In this document: positions 36,763 to 48,782 of the stretch, one piece after another | Layout of the letters: every line of letters begins with the position of its first letter | Numbering within the stretch: the stretch's first letter is position 1 | Made by a program: the position numbers and the translations under genes | Source of the DNA: Ashinkailepas kermadecensis | Lineage: Eukaryota > Arthropoda > Thecostraca > Neolepadidae | Direction of reading: 5' to 3' | NCBI GenBank assembly: GCA_034440615.1 | Contig: JAOTOM010004870.1 | Coordinates: 434,001-498,000 of the forward strand | Length of the DNA: 64,000 nt | Notes under the pieces: generated by a model | The model's input: only the letters and a program-made list of their open reading frames with translations | What the model was told of the DNA's origin: nothing | Database searches by the model: none

Positions 36763-37627
36763 TACTCATATATGAGATATTTCGATGACATCTTGGTCGA
36801 CATTCGTAGCACCAACACGCTACACCAGCTGAACCAACGACTGGAGACAATATCCGAACTGAACCTCACCATCGAAGAAGCCGCAGACAACAGGATCAGC
36901 TTCCTAGACGGAGCCATCGGCACCACAGACAGCACATTCATCACCAACGTCCATCACAAACCAACGGACTCAGGGAAATTCCTCAATGGGTCCAGTGACT
37001 GCCCTGATCGGTACAAAGACAGTGTCATCAAATCATACATGCACCGTGCACTCAAAGACAGCTACGCATGCCATAATATGCACCACGAACTAACATACGT
37101 AAAACGAACACAAGCAAATTACAACTATCCGATATCACGTATTGATAAGCTGATATCGATTACCATCACAAAGCATTTCGGCACAAAACAAATAAGCATA
37201 ACAGACGGTCACACCCACTGGCGGATCTAGCCCACCGGTTTGGGGGGGGGGGACTTTCGGTTTACGGCGTCAGCCTCCCACTCCCCCTCCCGGGGTGAGG
37301 GGGAGGGGGAGGCTGACCAAACAATTATAACAAAATACCTTTAAAATTGGAGATTATTTCACCCGAAACGCTATTTTTAACCTCAGCAAAGGTTACTGCA
37401 TTTTAATTCAGTTTACTTTTGTTGGTTTGGGAGGGGGGGGAGGGGGCAAAAGACACTATGGCCCCCCTTTGAAGCGCTTGGGGGGGGCATGGCCGGAATG
37501 TCCTCCCCCTGGATCCGCCAGTGGTCACACCCACCAACTGTACTACAGAAACACAGTGACACCAGAATACAAACCAGGCCCGACAGTGAGTACCAGTCAG
37601 ACACCAAACATCGGGTTTGTCTTGACC
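36763..37627 (+). pseudogene. Penelope-like reverse transcriptase fragment, interrupted
   Basis: A frame from 36763 encodes the C-terminal part of a reverse transcriptase. RYFDDILVDI carries the catalytic YxDD-type motif (FDD). Then come NRISFLDGAIG and HHKPTDSGKFLNGSSDCPDR, the FLD and KPT blocks typical of Penelope-like elements. The N-terminal RT motifs are missing because the copy begins abruptly after a stop at 36760-36762, and no GIY-YIG endonuclease was seen. The frame runs to 37215, is broken by an inserted MITE (37216-37523) and resumes in the same phase at 37532 with QLYYRNTVTPEYKP. It then decays into a 41-bp repeat. It is a dead copy; other RT classes with an FLD block are less likely. 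Confidence 0.8.
37216..37523. mobile_element. 308-bp hAT-like MITE inserted in the Penelope-like fragment
   Basis: Terminal inverted repeats CACTGGCGGATCTAG (left) and the reverse complement of CTGGATCCGCCAGTG (right) match at all but one position. Perfect 8-bp target duplications GTCACACC flank it at 37208-37215 and 37524-37531. The interior has G-runs, an AT-rich core and a 45-base inverted repeat at 37271-37315. There is no coding capacity. The 8-bp duplication and GGCGGATC-type end indicate the hAT superfamily. Confidence 0.9.
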
Positions 37628-37738
37628 CGAACAGTGCCAGTCAGACGGTGGCCGGGTTTGTCGTGACCTGAACAGTGCCAGTCAGACGGTGGCCGGGTTT
37701 GTCGTGACCTGAACAGTGCCAGTCAGGAGGTGGCCCGG
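37628..37738. repeat. 41-bp tandem repeat, 2.7 copies
   Basis: AACAGTGCCAGTCAGACGG starts units at 37630, 37671 and 37712. It overlaps the decayed 3' end of the Penelope-like fragment, so the unit may derive from it. Confidence 0.9.
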
Positions 37739-37783
37739 TATGTCCTGTCGTATGACTGAGCTGACAAGCAGCGCACGATACTC

Positions 37784-37821
37784 TGCTCGGCTCTGCTCGG
37801 CTCTGCTCGGCTCTGCGCGGC
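37784..37821. repeat. 10-bp repeat (CTCTGCTCGG)n
   Basis: About four units. Confidence 0.93.
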
Positions 37822-38189
37822 TCCCGCCACTGCCGCCCATACAGCTGGCGTATTTGGCGGGAGGGGTGCCAACGCCTATGTGTTGGAACATGTGTTTGTT
37901 GCCATGCTCATTCCCCGTCCCCGGGCTGAGAAGTGTTAGGTTACCGTCAAATGTTCAGTCACCCTTTGCCGGAGATTCTCCGGTCTCCCAGCTCGGTGTG
38001 TCGTGGGTAGCTGTGTGCCACCGAATGAAGGCATGGTGCAGACATTCACTGGTGAGAAGGGTTGTTGCGATGAGCAGCGTGACACAGACCACGTGACCAC
38101 GCCCGGAGCGCGCCGACAGCAGGCACTTGTTTCCCGCACGGAACAATGCCGCATTAAAATGGCGTGAGCTAGCTGTCTATCCTCAGTCA

Positions 38190-38797
<608 letters not shown>

Positions 38798-38937
38798 CCC
38801 GCCCAAGTGACACCAAGCCGACACGATGGCACTGAGAGCCGATGACGAATGGTTCTATTCGTGCCACAGCATTGGCAATTGCAGACAGGGAAGACGCTCA
38901 GTGAACTATCACCAACGATGAGCAATTCAATGCCAAA

Positions 38938-39955
38938 GAGAGTCAGGGCAGTGTCAGGGAGAGCCAGGGCAGTGTCAGGAAGAGCCAGGGCAGGGCTGTG
39001 TCAGGGAGAGCCAGGGCAGTGTCAGGGAGAGCCAGGGCAGTGTCAGGGAGAGACAGGGTTGTGTCAGGGAGAGACAGGGCAGTGTCAGGAAGAGCCAGGG
39101 CAGTGTCAGGAAGAGCCAGGGCAGTGCCAGGGAGAGCCAGGGCAGTGCCAGGAAGAGCCAGGGAGATCCAGGGCAGTGTCAGGGAGAGCCAGGGCAGTGT
39201 CAGGGAGAGCCAGGGCTGTGCCAGGAAGAGCCAGGGTAGTGCCAGGAAGAGCCAGGGCAGTATCAGGGAGAGCCAGGGCAATGTCAGGGAGAGACAGGGC
39301 TGTGTCAGGGAGAGACAGGGCTGTGTCAGCGGGTTGGTGGTTGCCAGGGCAGTGTGGCCAGGGCAATGTCAGGGAGAGACAGGGCTGTGTCAGGGAGAGA
39401 CAGGGCTGTGTCAGCGGGTTGGTGTTCGGATTGCCAGGGCAGTGTCAGGGAGAGCCAGGGCAGTGTCAGGGAGAGCCAGGGCAGTGACAGGGAGAGCCAG
39501 GGTTGTGTCAGCGGGTTGGTGTTCGGATCGCCAGGGTTGTGTCAGCGGGTTGGTGTTCGGATCGCCAGGGCTGTGTCAGCGGGTTGGTGTTCGGATCGCC
39601 AGGGCTGTGTCAGCGGGTTGGTGTTCGGATCACCAGGGCTGTGTCAGCGGGTTGGTGTTCGGATTGCCAGGGCAGTGTCAGGGAGAGCCAGGGCAGTGTC
39701 AGGGAGAGCCAGGGTAGTGACAGGGAGAGCCAGGGCTGTGTCAGCGGGTTGGTGTTGATCGCCAGGGTTGTGTCAGCGGGTTGGTGTTCGGATCGCCAGG
39801 GTTGTGTCAGCGGGTTGGTGTTCGGATCGCCAGGGCTGTGTCAGCGGGTTGGTGTTCGGATCGCCAGGGTTGTGTCAGCGGGTTGGTGTTCGGATCGCCA
39901 GGGCTGTGTCAGCGGGTTGGTGTTCGGATCGCCAGGGCAGTCAGGGCAGTGTCGG
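38938..39955. repeat. Two interleaved minisatellites, 21 bp and 34 bp
   Basis: The left part is (GGGCAGTGTCAGGGAGAGCCA)-type 21-bp units. From about 39320, 34-bp units containing GTCAGCGGGTTGGTGTTCGG appear, first singly among 21-bp units and then in runs at 39505-39660 and 39740-39940. Both unit types share CAGGGCWGTGTCAG. Confidence 0.95.
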
Positions 39956-40079
39956 CGAAGGCCGCCCGGCCAGTCGTGGCCCTTTGTCGTCATGGACTCA
40001 GCAGCTGCATGCGTTCATCTCTAGCCGTTGACACTTTGTCACGCTAAAGATTAAACAAACACACAAGCAAACAAGAAAC

Positions 40080-40312
40080 TCCATGACGCTGCACTCTATG
40101 GCACTGCACTGCATGTCACTGCACTCTTCAGCACTACTCCATGACCTCTACTCCACGACAATGCACTCCATGTAACTACACTATATGACGCTCTACTTCA
40201 TGGCCTCCATGGCAATGCACTCAATGTAACTTTGACACTACTCCATGACCTTTTACTCCATAGCAATGCACCCCATGACACTGCGCTCTATGGCACTGTG
40301 CCACAGAGCACA
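40080..40312. repeat. Degenerate repeat of CCATGGCACTGCACT words
   Basis: About a dozen imperfect 14-20-bp units. Confidence 0.8.
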
Positions 40313-40565
40313 GTAATTTAATAACCCTACGATCACGTTGCTTCACGCACCAATTTTCAGCTCCGCCGCCCGCGCGCATGCATTGTCAGTTTCTTGACAT
40401 GCACGTACTCTCTCAGCACTTTTACTGCTTGACTCTCGGATGCTCATGCCCGTAGAAGACTGTTGTCTCGGATTCACTGCTTCTGCAGTTATAGTTGTTA
40501 ACATTACTCTAAATACGGTAGTCAACCCCAATCAACACGGCCATAGCTAAATACTTTATATCCAG

Positions 40566-41162
40566 CAACCGATACCCCGACACTGTGGTGCCCCGACCAC
40601 CTGACACCCGCGGTACCCCCGGAACCAGGGCACCCGATACCCCGACACTGTGGTGCCCCGACCACCTGACACCCGCGGCCCCTGGAACCAGGGCACCCGA
40701 TACCCCGACACTGTGGTGCTCCGACCACCTGACACCCGCGGTACCCCGGAACCAGGGCACCCGATACCCCGACACTGTGGTGCCCCGACCACCTGACACC
40801 CGCGGTACCCCCGGAACCAGGGCACCCGATACCCCGACACTGTGGTGCCCCGACCACCTGACACCCGCGGTACCCGGAACCAGGGCACCCGATACCCCGA
40901 CACTGTGGTGCCCCGACCACCTGACACCCGCGGTACCCCCGGAACCAGGGCACCCGATACCCCGACACTGTGGTGCCCCGACCACCTGACACCCGCGGTA
41001 CCCCCGGAACCAGGGCACCCGATACCCCGACACTGTGGTGCCCCGACCACCTGACACCCGCGGTACCCCCGGAACCAGGGCACCCGATACCCCGACACTG
41101 TGGTGGTCCGACCACCTGACACCCGCGGTACCCCTGGAACCAGGGCACCCGATACCTTGACA
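40566..41162. repeat. 65-bp minisatellite, about 9 copies
   Basis: Units contain GTGGTGCCCCGACCACCTGA, then CACCCGCGGTACCCCC and GGAACCAGGGCACCCGATAC. Small length variants lie in the C-run. Confidence 0.96.
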
Positions 41163-41194
41163 CTGGGCCAGCCAGAAGGCCTGTCGTCTTGACT

Positions 41195-41782
41195 CATCAA
41201 CCTGACACCCTGACACCCTGACACCGTGACACCGTGACATTTCGACACTGCGACATTCAGACACCGTATATTCCGATACCGTGACACTCTGACACTCTGA
41301 CACCCTGACACTCAGACACCGTGGCACCCCGACAGTGTCACTCCTGCACCGTGGCACTTCAACAACCTGACACTCCGACACCGTGACACTCCGACACCGT
41401 GACACTCCGACACCGTGGCACCCCGACAGTGTCACTCCTGCACCGTGGCACTTCAACAACCTGACACTCCGACACCGTGACACTCCGACACTGTGACACG
41501 CTGACACGCTGACACCATGACACTCTGACACTGTGACACGCTGACACCGTGACACTCAACACCCTGACACTTCGACACCGCGGCACTCCGACAAAGTGTC
41601 ACTCCTGCACCATGTAACTTTAACAATCTGACACTCCAACACCGTGGCACTCCGACACCGTGGCATTCCGACACCGTGGCACTCCAACACCGTGGCACTC
41701 CGACACCGTGGCACTCCGACACCGCGACACTCCAACACCGTGGCACTCCGACACCGTGGCACTCCGACACCGTGGCACTGTG
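41195..41782. repeat. Variable 10-16-bp GACAC repeat
   Basis: Units such as CACTCCGACACCGTGG (16 bp) dominate from 41640 on; shorter ACACCCTGAC units lie at the left. A longer block with CACTCCTGCACCGTGGCACT recurs at about 41339 and 41435. Confidence 0.92.
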
Positions 41783-42004
41783 CAGTCGGCAGCCGGCAGT
41801 GCCTGTCGGGTCCACTTGGCTGCAGATGAGCACATCACTGGCAACGCAGCGCGATACTATCGCGTAATGCGATTTGGTAGCACGCTGCGTCAACACAATG
41901 TATCGCGAGCGCTTGGTCAGACGGCTGCGGCAGCTCGCCGCGCCGCCTCTGTCATCGGCTATGTCGCCGCCCGCTCAAACGGGCGAAACGGAATGTGATG
42001 GTGC

Positions 42005-42435
42005 GACCGGGTGTGGGGTGTGTAGGGTGCAGCTCCGGGCCGGGTGGGGGTTTGTAAGGTGCAGCTCCAGGCCGGGTGGGGGTGTATAGGGTGCAGATCT
42101 GGACCGGGTGGGGTGTGTAGGGTGCAGCTCCAGGCCGGGTGGGGGTGTGTAGGATGCAGCTCCAGGCCGGGTGGGGTGCATAGGGTGCAGCTCTGGGCCG
42201 GGTGGGGTGCAGCTCCGGACCGGGTGTGGGTGGGGGGGGGGGGGTACAGGGCGCAGCTCTGGTCCGGGTGGGGTGTGTATGGTGCAGCTCCGGGTAGGGT
42301 GTGCGTATACAGGGTGCAGCTCCGGGCCGAGTGTGGGGTATACAGGGTGCAGCTCCGGGCCGGGTGTGGGGTATACAGGGTGCAGCTCCGGGTAGGGTGG
42401 GGGTGGGGGATGGGGGATGGGGGCATGCAGAGTGT
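42005..42435. repeat. 31/32-bp G-rich minisatellite, about 13 copies
   Basis: Units contain GGTGCAGCTCCGGGCCGGGT followed by a G-rich GGGGTGTGTA segment. A G-run lies at about 42232-42243. Confidence 0.94.
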
Positions 42436-43346
42436 AGCTCCAGTAGTGCTCCGACGTCCGTCTCCGTCACCACCGTCTGCCCGGCTCGCCCGGTGGCCTG
42501 CGCCACATTCCAGCGACAAATTCCGCGCGCCCGCGCGCCGTGGGCGGCGCGCGGAAAAAGCGTGCCCGGCCGCTGGCGCGACGCCCCCCGCTGCGATTGG
42601 TCGACGTCGGGTCACGCGACCGGCGCGCACGCTCGGCCATGTCACGCTGTCTCCGGGGGTTATTTACAGTGACGTCAGCGCCGTTTGATGCGGGAACATG
42701 AAGGATGTGAAGTGACCAGCGGTGCTGCTTGCCACTGAACCTTGCCGTCTGAATGTGTATGATCAACAAATGTCAATGCTGTAATGGCCAATATTTGTAT
42801 TACGTCGACTCCCGACGTCTGTGTGATCAATTACCATGTTACCGCGTTACGCAACGCCGTCAGCCACATAGCAGAATTTCACCGAACGTTTGCACATTGT
42901 GTACCATGCAATTTGGATCGCACATTTGCGCGTATATCCTCACGACCTGTCGTTGCATGCAAATTACCATAATGGCAGTCAATCATATTTTGCGAGATTC
43001 GGTGCGAGTGAAATTCACGAGGCCCACTACCACCCATACGCTGCAACAAGCTGCACTAAGCGCATTTCACAGAGGCATACACCCTCAAAACGTCCTGAGT
43101 GCCACCTCGGCCCCCACTAGCACACAGCCCGGTCGACTGAGACCCACCCGGCCTTCCCCCACACAGCGCCAGTCAGAGGGGGTGCGCCGACAGCACAGTC
43201 GTTACTGGTTATGGGTGGAGGTGAGCCGGTGGCAGCCTTGACGGCAGCGCACCACGTAATACCGAGTGGCAGCACTGAGTGCACTGCTATCGAGACACAA
43301 ACATGCCACATTCTGCTCCACGCACAAGCCAATCGGCAACACCGTA
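42436..43346. other. Unique intronic sequence, CpG-rich then AT-mixed
   Basis: No gene recognised. Confidence 0.5.
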
Positions 43347-43972
43347 CGGCTCCTCTATATAGACGTGTGGCCTCTGCAGCTCTGTGTGGCTCCTCTATAT
43401 AGACGTGTGGCCTATGTAGCTCTGGGTGGCTCCTCCATAGAGACGTGTGGCCTCTGCAGCTCTGGGTGGCTCCTCCATAGAGACGTGTGGGCCTCTGCAG
43501 CTCTGGGTGGCTCCTCCATATAGACGTGTGGCCTCTGCAGCTCTGGGTGGCTCCTCTATATAGACGTGTGGTCTCTGCAGCTCTGGGTGGCTCCTTTATA
43601 TAGACGTGTGGCCTCTGTAGCTCTGGGTGGCTCCTCCATAGAGACGTGTGGCCTCTGCAGCTCTGGGTGGCTCCTCTATATAGACGTGTGGCCTCTGTAG
43701 CTCTGGGTGGCTCCTCTATATAGACGTGTGGCCTCTGCAGCTCTGGGTGGCTCCTCCATAGAGACGTGTGGGCCTCTGCAGCTCTGGGTGGCTCCTCCAT
43801 ATAGACGTGTGGCCTCTGCAGCTCTGGGTGGCTCCTCTATATAGACGTGTAGCCTCTGCAGCTCTGGGTGGCTTCTCTATATAGACGTGTGGCCTCTGTA
43901 GCTCTGGGTGGCTCCTCCATAGAGACGTGAGGTCTCTGCAGCTCTGGGTGGCTCCTCCATAGAGACGTGTGG
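43347..43972. repeat. 40-bp minisatellite, about 15.6 copies
   Basis: Units contain GGCTCCTCTATATAGACGTG then GCCTCTGCAGCTCTGGGT. CTATATAG alternates with CCATAGAG, and two copies carry one extra G. Confidence 0.96.
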
Positions 43973-44029
43973 CATATGTGTTCGACTGTTGCCGGGCGGT
44001 TCTGGATACTATGAATTATGGGGATACCT

Positions 44030-44245
44030 CCCGAACATGTCTCCTGAAAACGTCCCCCAGATACTTCTTGCGGAAATGTCTCGCGGATGCATCTCGCGGA
44101 TACATCTCACGAAAACGCCTCTTGAATACGTCTCCCAGAGACGCATCACGTGTACGTCTCGCAGACACGTCTCTTGGACACGTCTCCCAGAGACGCATCA
44201 CGTGTACGTCTCGTAGACACGTCCCCGGATGCGTCTCGCAAATTG
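44030..44245. repeat. Degenerate ACGTCTC/GACGCATC repeat
   Basis: Imperfect units of 18-20 bp; a 65-bp block with CAGAGACGCATCACGTGTAC is duplicated at about 44135 and 44190. Confidence 0.85.
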
Positions 44246-44610
44246 CGTCACCAGCTGCCTCGGTTGGGAGTTGGGCCAGCTCATCTGCAGTAGCAGCGGC
44301 TAGATGGCGCCTATTCATCGTACCCACCACGACTCTGCCGAGTCGACTCGGCTTTGATTCATTCACCGGTTCGCCTGTACAGTAATTCAGTTACCAAATT
44401 ACCGGGCTATTAGACGCCGTGACGGCCGGTATATATATGAGCCCGGCTGGATGGTCGCTCTCAAAGCCAGACGTCGCACGTTGTCGCTCGATCGGCCGAC
44501 GAATGCATTATGACAAATTTTGCCGATGCTATCGAACTATTTCCACCCCGGTTATGCACTGCCAAGGCATAACTGTCAGCACCAGCTGTTTATTTGGAAG
44601 AGTGTTCGGG
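44246..44610. other. Unique spacer
   Basis: Nothing recognised. Confidence 0.5.
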
Positions 44611-44935
44611 AAGCCGCCTGAGATCCGGCGGCCCCACCACGCCAATCAGTGTTCGGGTGAGATCCGGCGGCCCCACCACGCCAATCAGTGTTCTGGTGAG
44701 ATCCGGGGGCCCCACCACGCCAATCAGTGTTCTGGTGAGATCCGGCGGCCCCACCACGCCAATCAGTGTTCTGGTGAGATCCGGCGGCCCCACCACGCCA
44801 ATCAGTGTTCTGGTGAGATCCGGCGGCCCAACCACGCCAATCAGTGTTCTGGTGAGATCCGGCGGCCCCACCACGCCAGTCAGTGTTCTGGTGAGATCCG
44901 GCGGCCCCACCACGCCAATCAGTGTTCTGGTCCGT
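44611..44935. repeat. 39-bp minisatellite, 8 copies
   Basis: Units contain AGATCCGGCGGCCCCACCAC then GCCAATCAGTGTTCTGGTG. The period is 13 codons, so frames stay open on both strands. Most copies contain CTGGTGAGAT, a donor-like word on the sense strand. Confidence 0.96.
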
Positions 44936-45034
44936 GCTCCGAACATTGTGAGCGCTATTGGGGCATGTCCTCAGCCAATTTGCTTGCAAAGGCGTATAAA
45001 TATGCGACAGAAGTAGAAGTGGGGTGTGGACGTG

Positions 45035-45502
45035 GACTGTGCAGTGTGCGGTGACGTGGACGGTGACCCTGACGGTGACCCTGACGGTGACCCTGACGGT
45101 GACCCTGACGGTGACCCTGACGGTGACCCTGACGGTGACCTGAACGGTGCAGTGTGCGGTGACGTGGACGGTGCAGTGTGCGGTCACGTAAACAGTACAG
45201 TGTGCGGTGACGTGGACTGTGCAGTGTGCGGTCACGTAAACAGTACAGTGTGCGGTGACGTGGACTGTGCAGTGTGCGGTCACGTAAACAGTACAGTGTG
45301 CGGTGACGTGGACTGTGCAGTGTGCGGTCACGTAAACAGTACAGTGTGCGGTGACGTGGACTGTGCAGTGTGTGGTAGCGTGGACGGTGACCTGTGTGGT
45401 GCTGATGAGTGTGCGGTGACGTGGACGGTGACCTGTGTGGTGCTGATGATGTGCGGTGACGTGGACGGTGACCTGTGTGGTGCTGATGATGTGCGGTGAC
45501 GT
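45035..45502. repeat. Serial arrays: 12 bp, 48 bp and 39 bp
   Basis: About eight CCTGACGGTGAC units are followed by four 48-bp units containing GTGCGGTCACGTAAACAGTA, then three units containing GTGACCTGTGTGGTGCTGAT. GGTGACGTGGAC is common to the last two families. Confidence 0.94.
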
Positions 45503-45579
45503 GGACGGTGACCTGTGTGATAATGATGGGCCCAACGGTGACTCGGAACTCCGGATTCAAAGCCATGGTTGCTGCTATG

Positions 45580-46015
45580 CTGAATGTAGCTGAGTAGCTG
45601 AATGCAACTGTGTGTAACTGAGTGTCTGAGTGCAACTGGGTGTAACTGAGGTAGCTCAGTGCAACTGGGTGTAACTGAGGTAGCTCAGTGCAACTGGGTG
45701 TAACTAAGGTAACTCAGTGCAGCTGGGTGTAACTGAGGTAGCTCAGTGCAATTTCATGTAGCTAAGGTAGCTCAGTGCAGCTGGGTGTAACTGGGATATC
45801 CCATTGCAACTGGGTGTAACTGAGGTAGCTCAGTGCAACTGGGTGTAACTAAGGCAGCTCAGTGCAGCTGGGTGTAACTAAGGTAACTCAGTGCAGCTGG
45901 GTGTAACTGAGGTAGCTCAGTGCAACTGGGTATAACCGAGGTAGCTCAATGAAACTGGCTGTAACTGAGTTAGTTCAGTGCAACTGGCTGTAACTGAGTA
46001 GCTGAGTGTAGCTGA
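45580..46015. repeat. 29-bp minisatellite, about 14 copies
   Basis: Units contain GCAACTGGGTGTAACTGAGG then TAGCTCAGT. Flanking copies are diverged. Confidence 0.95.
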
Positions 46016-46127
46016 GCTTGGGGAAATTAAACGTCAACAAGTTTGCAGTCAAAGGGTGGTTGATCAGTGTAGTAGGCTGTCTGGTGATATAGTGGAGAGC
46101 ATGGCATTGAATGTATTGAAAAATAGG

Positions 46128-46640
46128 GTGGATGAATTTGTTAGGTCAGATAATCCTAGTTTTGAACTCTACGTTGTGCAGTAGGGAGATCGAAACTGGA
46201 GTACATGAGATGGGATTGATACTAGTAGGTATCTTAGATCATGGTTAAAATAAGGAATTATGCTCGTAACAAGCTCCACTAGTAACAGGTGTGCATGGAA
46301 ATAGATGCAATATCGTTCTTCGGGTACGTACTGCTGAAGAGACTGGCCTTGTTAACGCAATGCGGTCGATAGTTTCTCTAGAACTAAAGCGGATAAATTA
46401 ATTTGGTCAGAATCTCATATTCTTATTCTAAGCTATGTAGTGGAGCTTATGGGAGCTTAGGGGTATCGGAGCGAATGGGTGGGATTGGTGCAAGTACGTG
46501 TCCTAGATCATGTATATCAAGGGGGAATAATGCTAGCAAAAGATGTACCTGGCGGTGGGTTCAGAACCGACCTTCGGGTGACCGTGATGCTGAAAAGATT
46601 GACCGTGATAGCATAATGGGTAGATCGTTCCTTTATAACC
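46128..46640. repeat. Diverged tandem duplication of about 255 bp
   Basis: Two halves meet near 46385. Matching pairs are TTAGATCATGG / CTAGATCATG, CTTCGGGTACG / CTTCGGGTGACCG, GCTGAAGAGACTGGCC / GCTGAAAAGATTGACC, and GCAATGCGGTCGATAGTTTC / GCATAATGGGTAGATCGTTC. No coding or RNA-gene identity recognised. Confidence 0.6.
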
Positions 46641-47489
46641 AAGCATATAACATTGATTAAGGTGCTTCAGTCACGTTTTCTCTCATCGTATCTCACCCTT
46701 ATAATAGGCTTAACCCAGATTGACCCTGTGGCCTCTTAGAAGCAGAACTGCATGACTTTGTGACTTTGTGATGCACACCTCAGCCGGATGATCCAGGTCG
46801 CAGACGGTGTAGCCGTCAGTGCAGTGTTCGGTCATCTCAGAGGGCTCTCGGTCATCTCAGTGTTCGGTCAGCTACAGCTCAGAGGGCAGCACTGGCCAAT
46901 CGTTATATTCACACCACCTCTGAAATAACTGGAGAATGTCTAGTTCATAGCGGAATTCTTCAAGTCTGTGCATTGCCAGCATCAGACGGGATGATATCCT
47001 TGCGACATAATTTCTCTAAATTAACGTTTCCTTCTGCTGATGGTGCAGTCCACCTTCAGGTAAATATGACAATAACAACTTTGCAAGATGTTTTCCAATT
47101 TTGCTACAGTCCCTTCCCCACATGGACAAAGCTCTCCCCTACATGTGCACAGCACTCCCCCCCCGGTGTACCCATAACACCCCCGATGTACCCACAATAC
47201 CCCCGATATACCCACAGCACATCCGATATTCCCACAACACTTCCCTGGCACAGACACGACACTGCCGCACATCCACATAAAACAGAGCCTGTGATGCAAG
47301 GGCGAGGGTATGTTGGAGCCCTGTCCGGGCGGTGTGTTCGGGCCGCCTTGGCTGGCCGACCGCCACAAGTTAGCTACCACTCGTAGGAGGTGTTCAGGTG
47401 AATGACGTGATCTTCGGGCCGCCTTGGCTGGCCGACCGCCACAAGTTAGCTACCACTCACAGGGGGTGTTCAGATGAATGACGTGATCT
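46641..47489. other. Unique spacer
   Basis: A duplicated phrase of about 60 bp (GGGCCGCCTTGGCTGGCCGA) occurs at about 47340 and 47417. ACCCCCGATRTACCCAC words repeat at about 47170-47215. No gene. Confidence 0.5.
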
Positions 47490-48390
47490 CTGACTGGCGC
47501 CATCAATGGAGCAGAGCGGCCAGCTGGCTGGTGCGCCGCGCCCGCTCCCGCCGTGTCCGCCGCGCCTGCTCCAGCCGCGCCCGCTCCCGCCGTGCCCGCT
47601 CCCGCCGTGCCCGCTCCCGCCGTGTCCGCCGCGCCCGCTCCAGCCGCGCCCGCTCCCGCCGTGTCCGCCGGCCCGCTCCAGCCGTGTCCACCGCGCCCGC
47701 TCCCGCCTGTCCGCCGCGCCCGCTCCAGCCGTGTCCACCGCGCCCGCTCCCGCCGTGTCCACTGCGCCCGCTCCCGCCGTGTCCGCCGCGCCCGCTCCAG
47801 CCGTGTCCACCGCGCCCGCTCCGCCGTGTCGCCGCGCCCGCTCCAGCCGGTCCACCGCGCCCGCTCAGCCGCGCCCGCTCCCGCCGTGTCCGCCGCGCCC
47901 GCTCCAGCCGTGTCTCCGCCGTGTCCGCCGCGCCCGCTCCAGCCGCGCCCGCCCGCCGTGTCTCCCGCGCGCCCGCTCCAGCCTGTCCACCGCGCCCGCT
48001 CCAGCCGTGTCCACCGCGCCCGCCCAGCCGCGCCCGCTCCCGCCGTGTCTCCGCCGCGCCCGCTCCAGCCGTGTCCACCGCGCCCGCTCCAGCCGTGTCC
48101 ACCGCGCCCGCTCCAGCCGCGCCTGCTCCAGCCGTGTCCACCACGCCCGCTCCCGCCGTGTCCGCTCCCGCCGTGTCCGCCGCGCCCGCTCCAGCCGCGC
48201 CCGCTCCCGCCGTGTCCGCCGCGCCCGCTCCAGCCGCGCCCGCTCCAGCCGCGCCCGCTCCCGCCGTGTCCACCGCGCCCGCTCCAGCCGCGCCCGCTCC
48301 CGCCGTGCTCCCGCCGTGTCCGCCGCTCCCGCTCCCGCCGTGTCCGCCGCGCCCGCTCCCGCCGTGTCCGCCCTGTCCGCCGCGCCTGCC
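47490..48390. repeat. GC-rich 15/24-bp mixed minisatellite
   Basis: Blocks CGCGCCCGCTCCAGC, CGCGCCCGCTCCCGC and CGTGTCCRC alternate irregularly for 900 bp. Single-base losses at about 47700, 47820, 47865, 47955 and 47985 break the register. This explains the many overlapping Arg/Ala/Pro-rich frames. Confidence 0.94.
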
Positions 48391-48639
48391 CGCCCAGCAC
48401 TCACCGTTTAAATGTATCGTGATCAGATCAGCTGGACGGTTGTCGATTGGCTGATGAAAGGGTGGGCTGTCCACCAGTGGCAGCGACCAGCCAGCTCAGT
48501 AGCAGTCAGTAGCAGGAAGGTAGCAGTAGGTAGCAGCTGAGCCTCCCCTAAATAATTTCTGCTCGAGGAGGGGAGAGAGGGGAGAATGAGGCGATTGCGG
48601 GGCCACCATGCAAGACAACCAGACTCCAGACAACCAGAC

Positions 48640-48782
48640 AACCAGACAGTGTGTTTGCTGATGGGGTGGTCCGTGTGTGTTGCTGATGAGCTTGTTTGTG
48701 TTTGCTGATGAGGTTGTGTGTGTGTAAGTTTGCTGATGGGGGTGTCTATGTGTCTGCTGATGAGGTGGTTTGTCTGCCTTCA
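48640..48782 (+). promoter_or_regulatory. Tandem repeat forming the 3' splice region of intron 1
   Basis: Imperfect units of about 22-28 bp, (T)TGCTGATGRGGTKGTGTG, end at the acceptor CAG of exon 2. CTGAT, a good match to a branch-point word, recurs at 48658, 48683, 48705, 48733 and 48757. The last A lies 23 bases before the AG, a normal branch distance. Confidence 0.6.

Noticed and set aside
46403..46660. tRNA or other small RNA gene in the duplicated segment
   Set aside because: No cloverleaf or clear polymerase III A and B boxes could be traced by eye.
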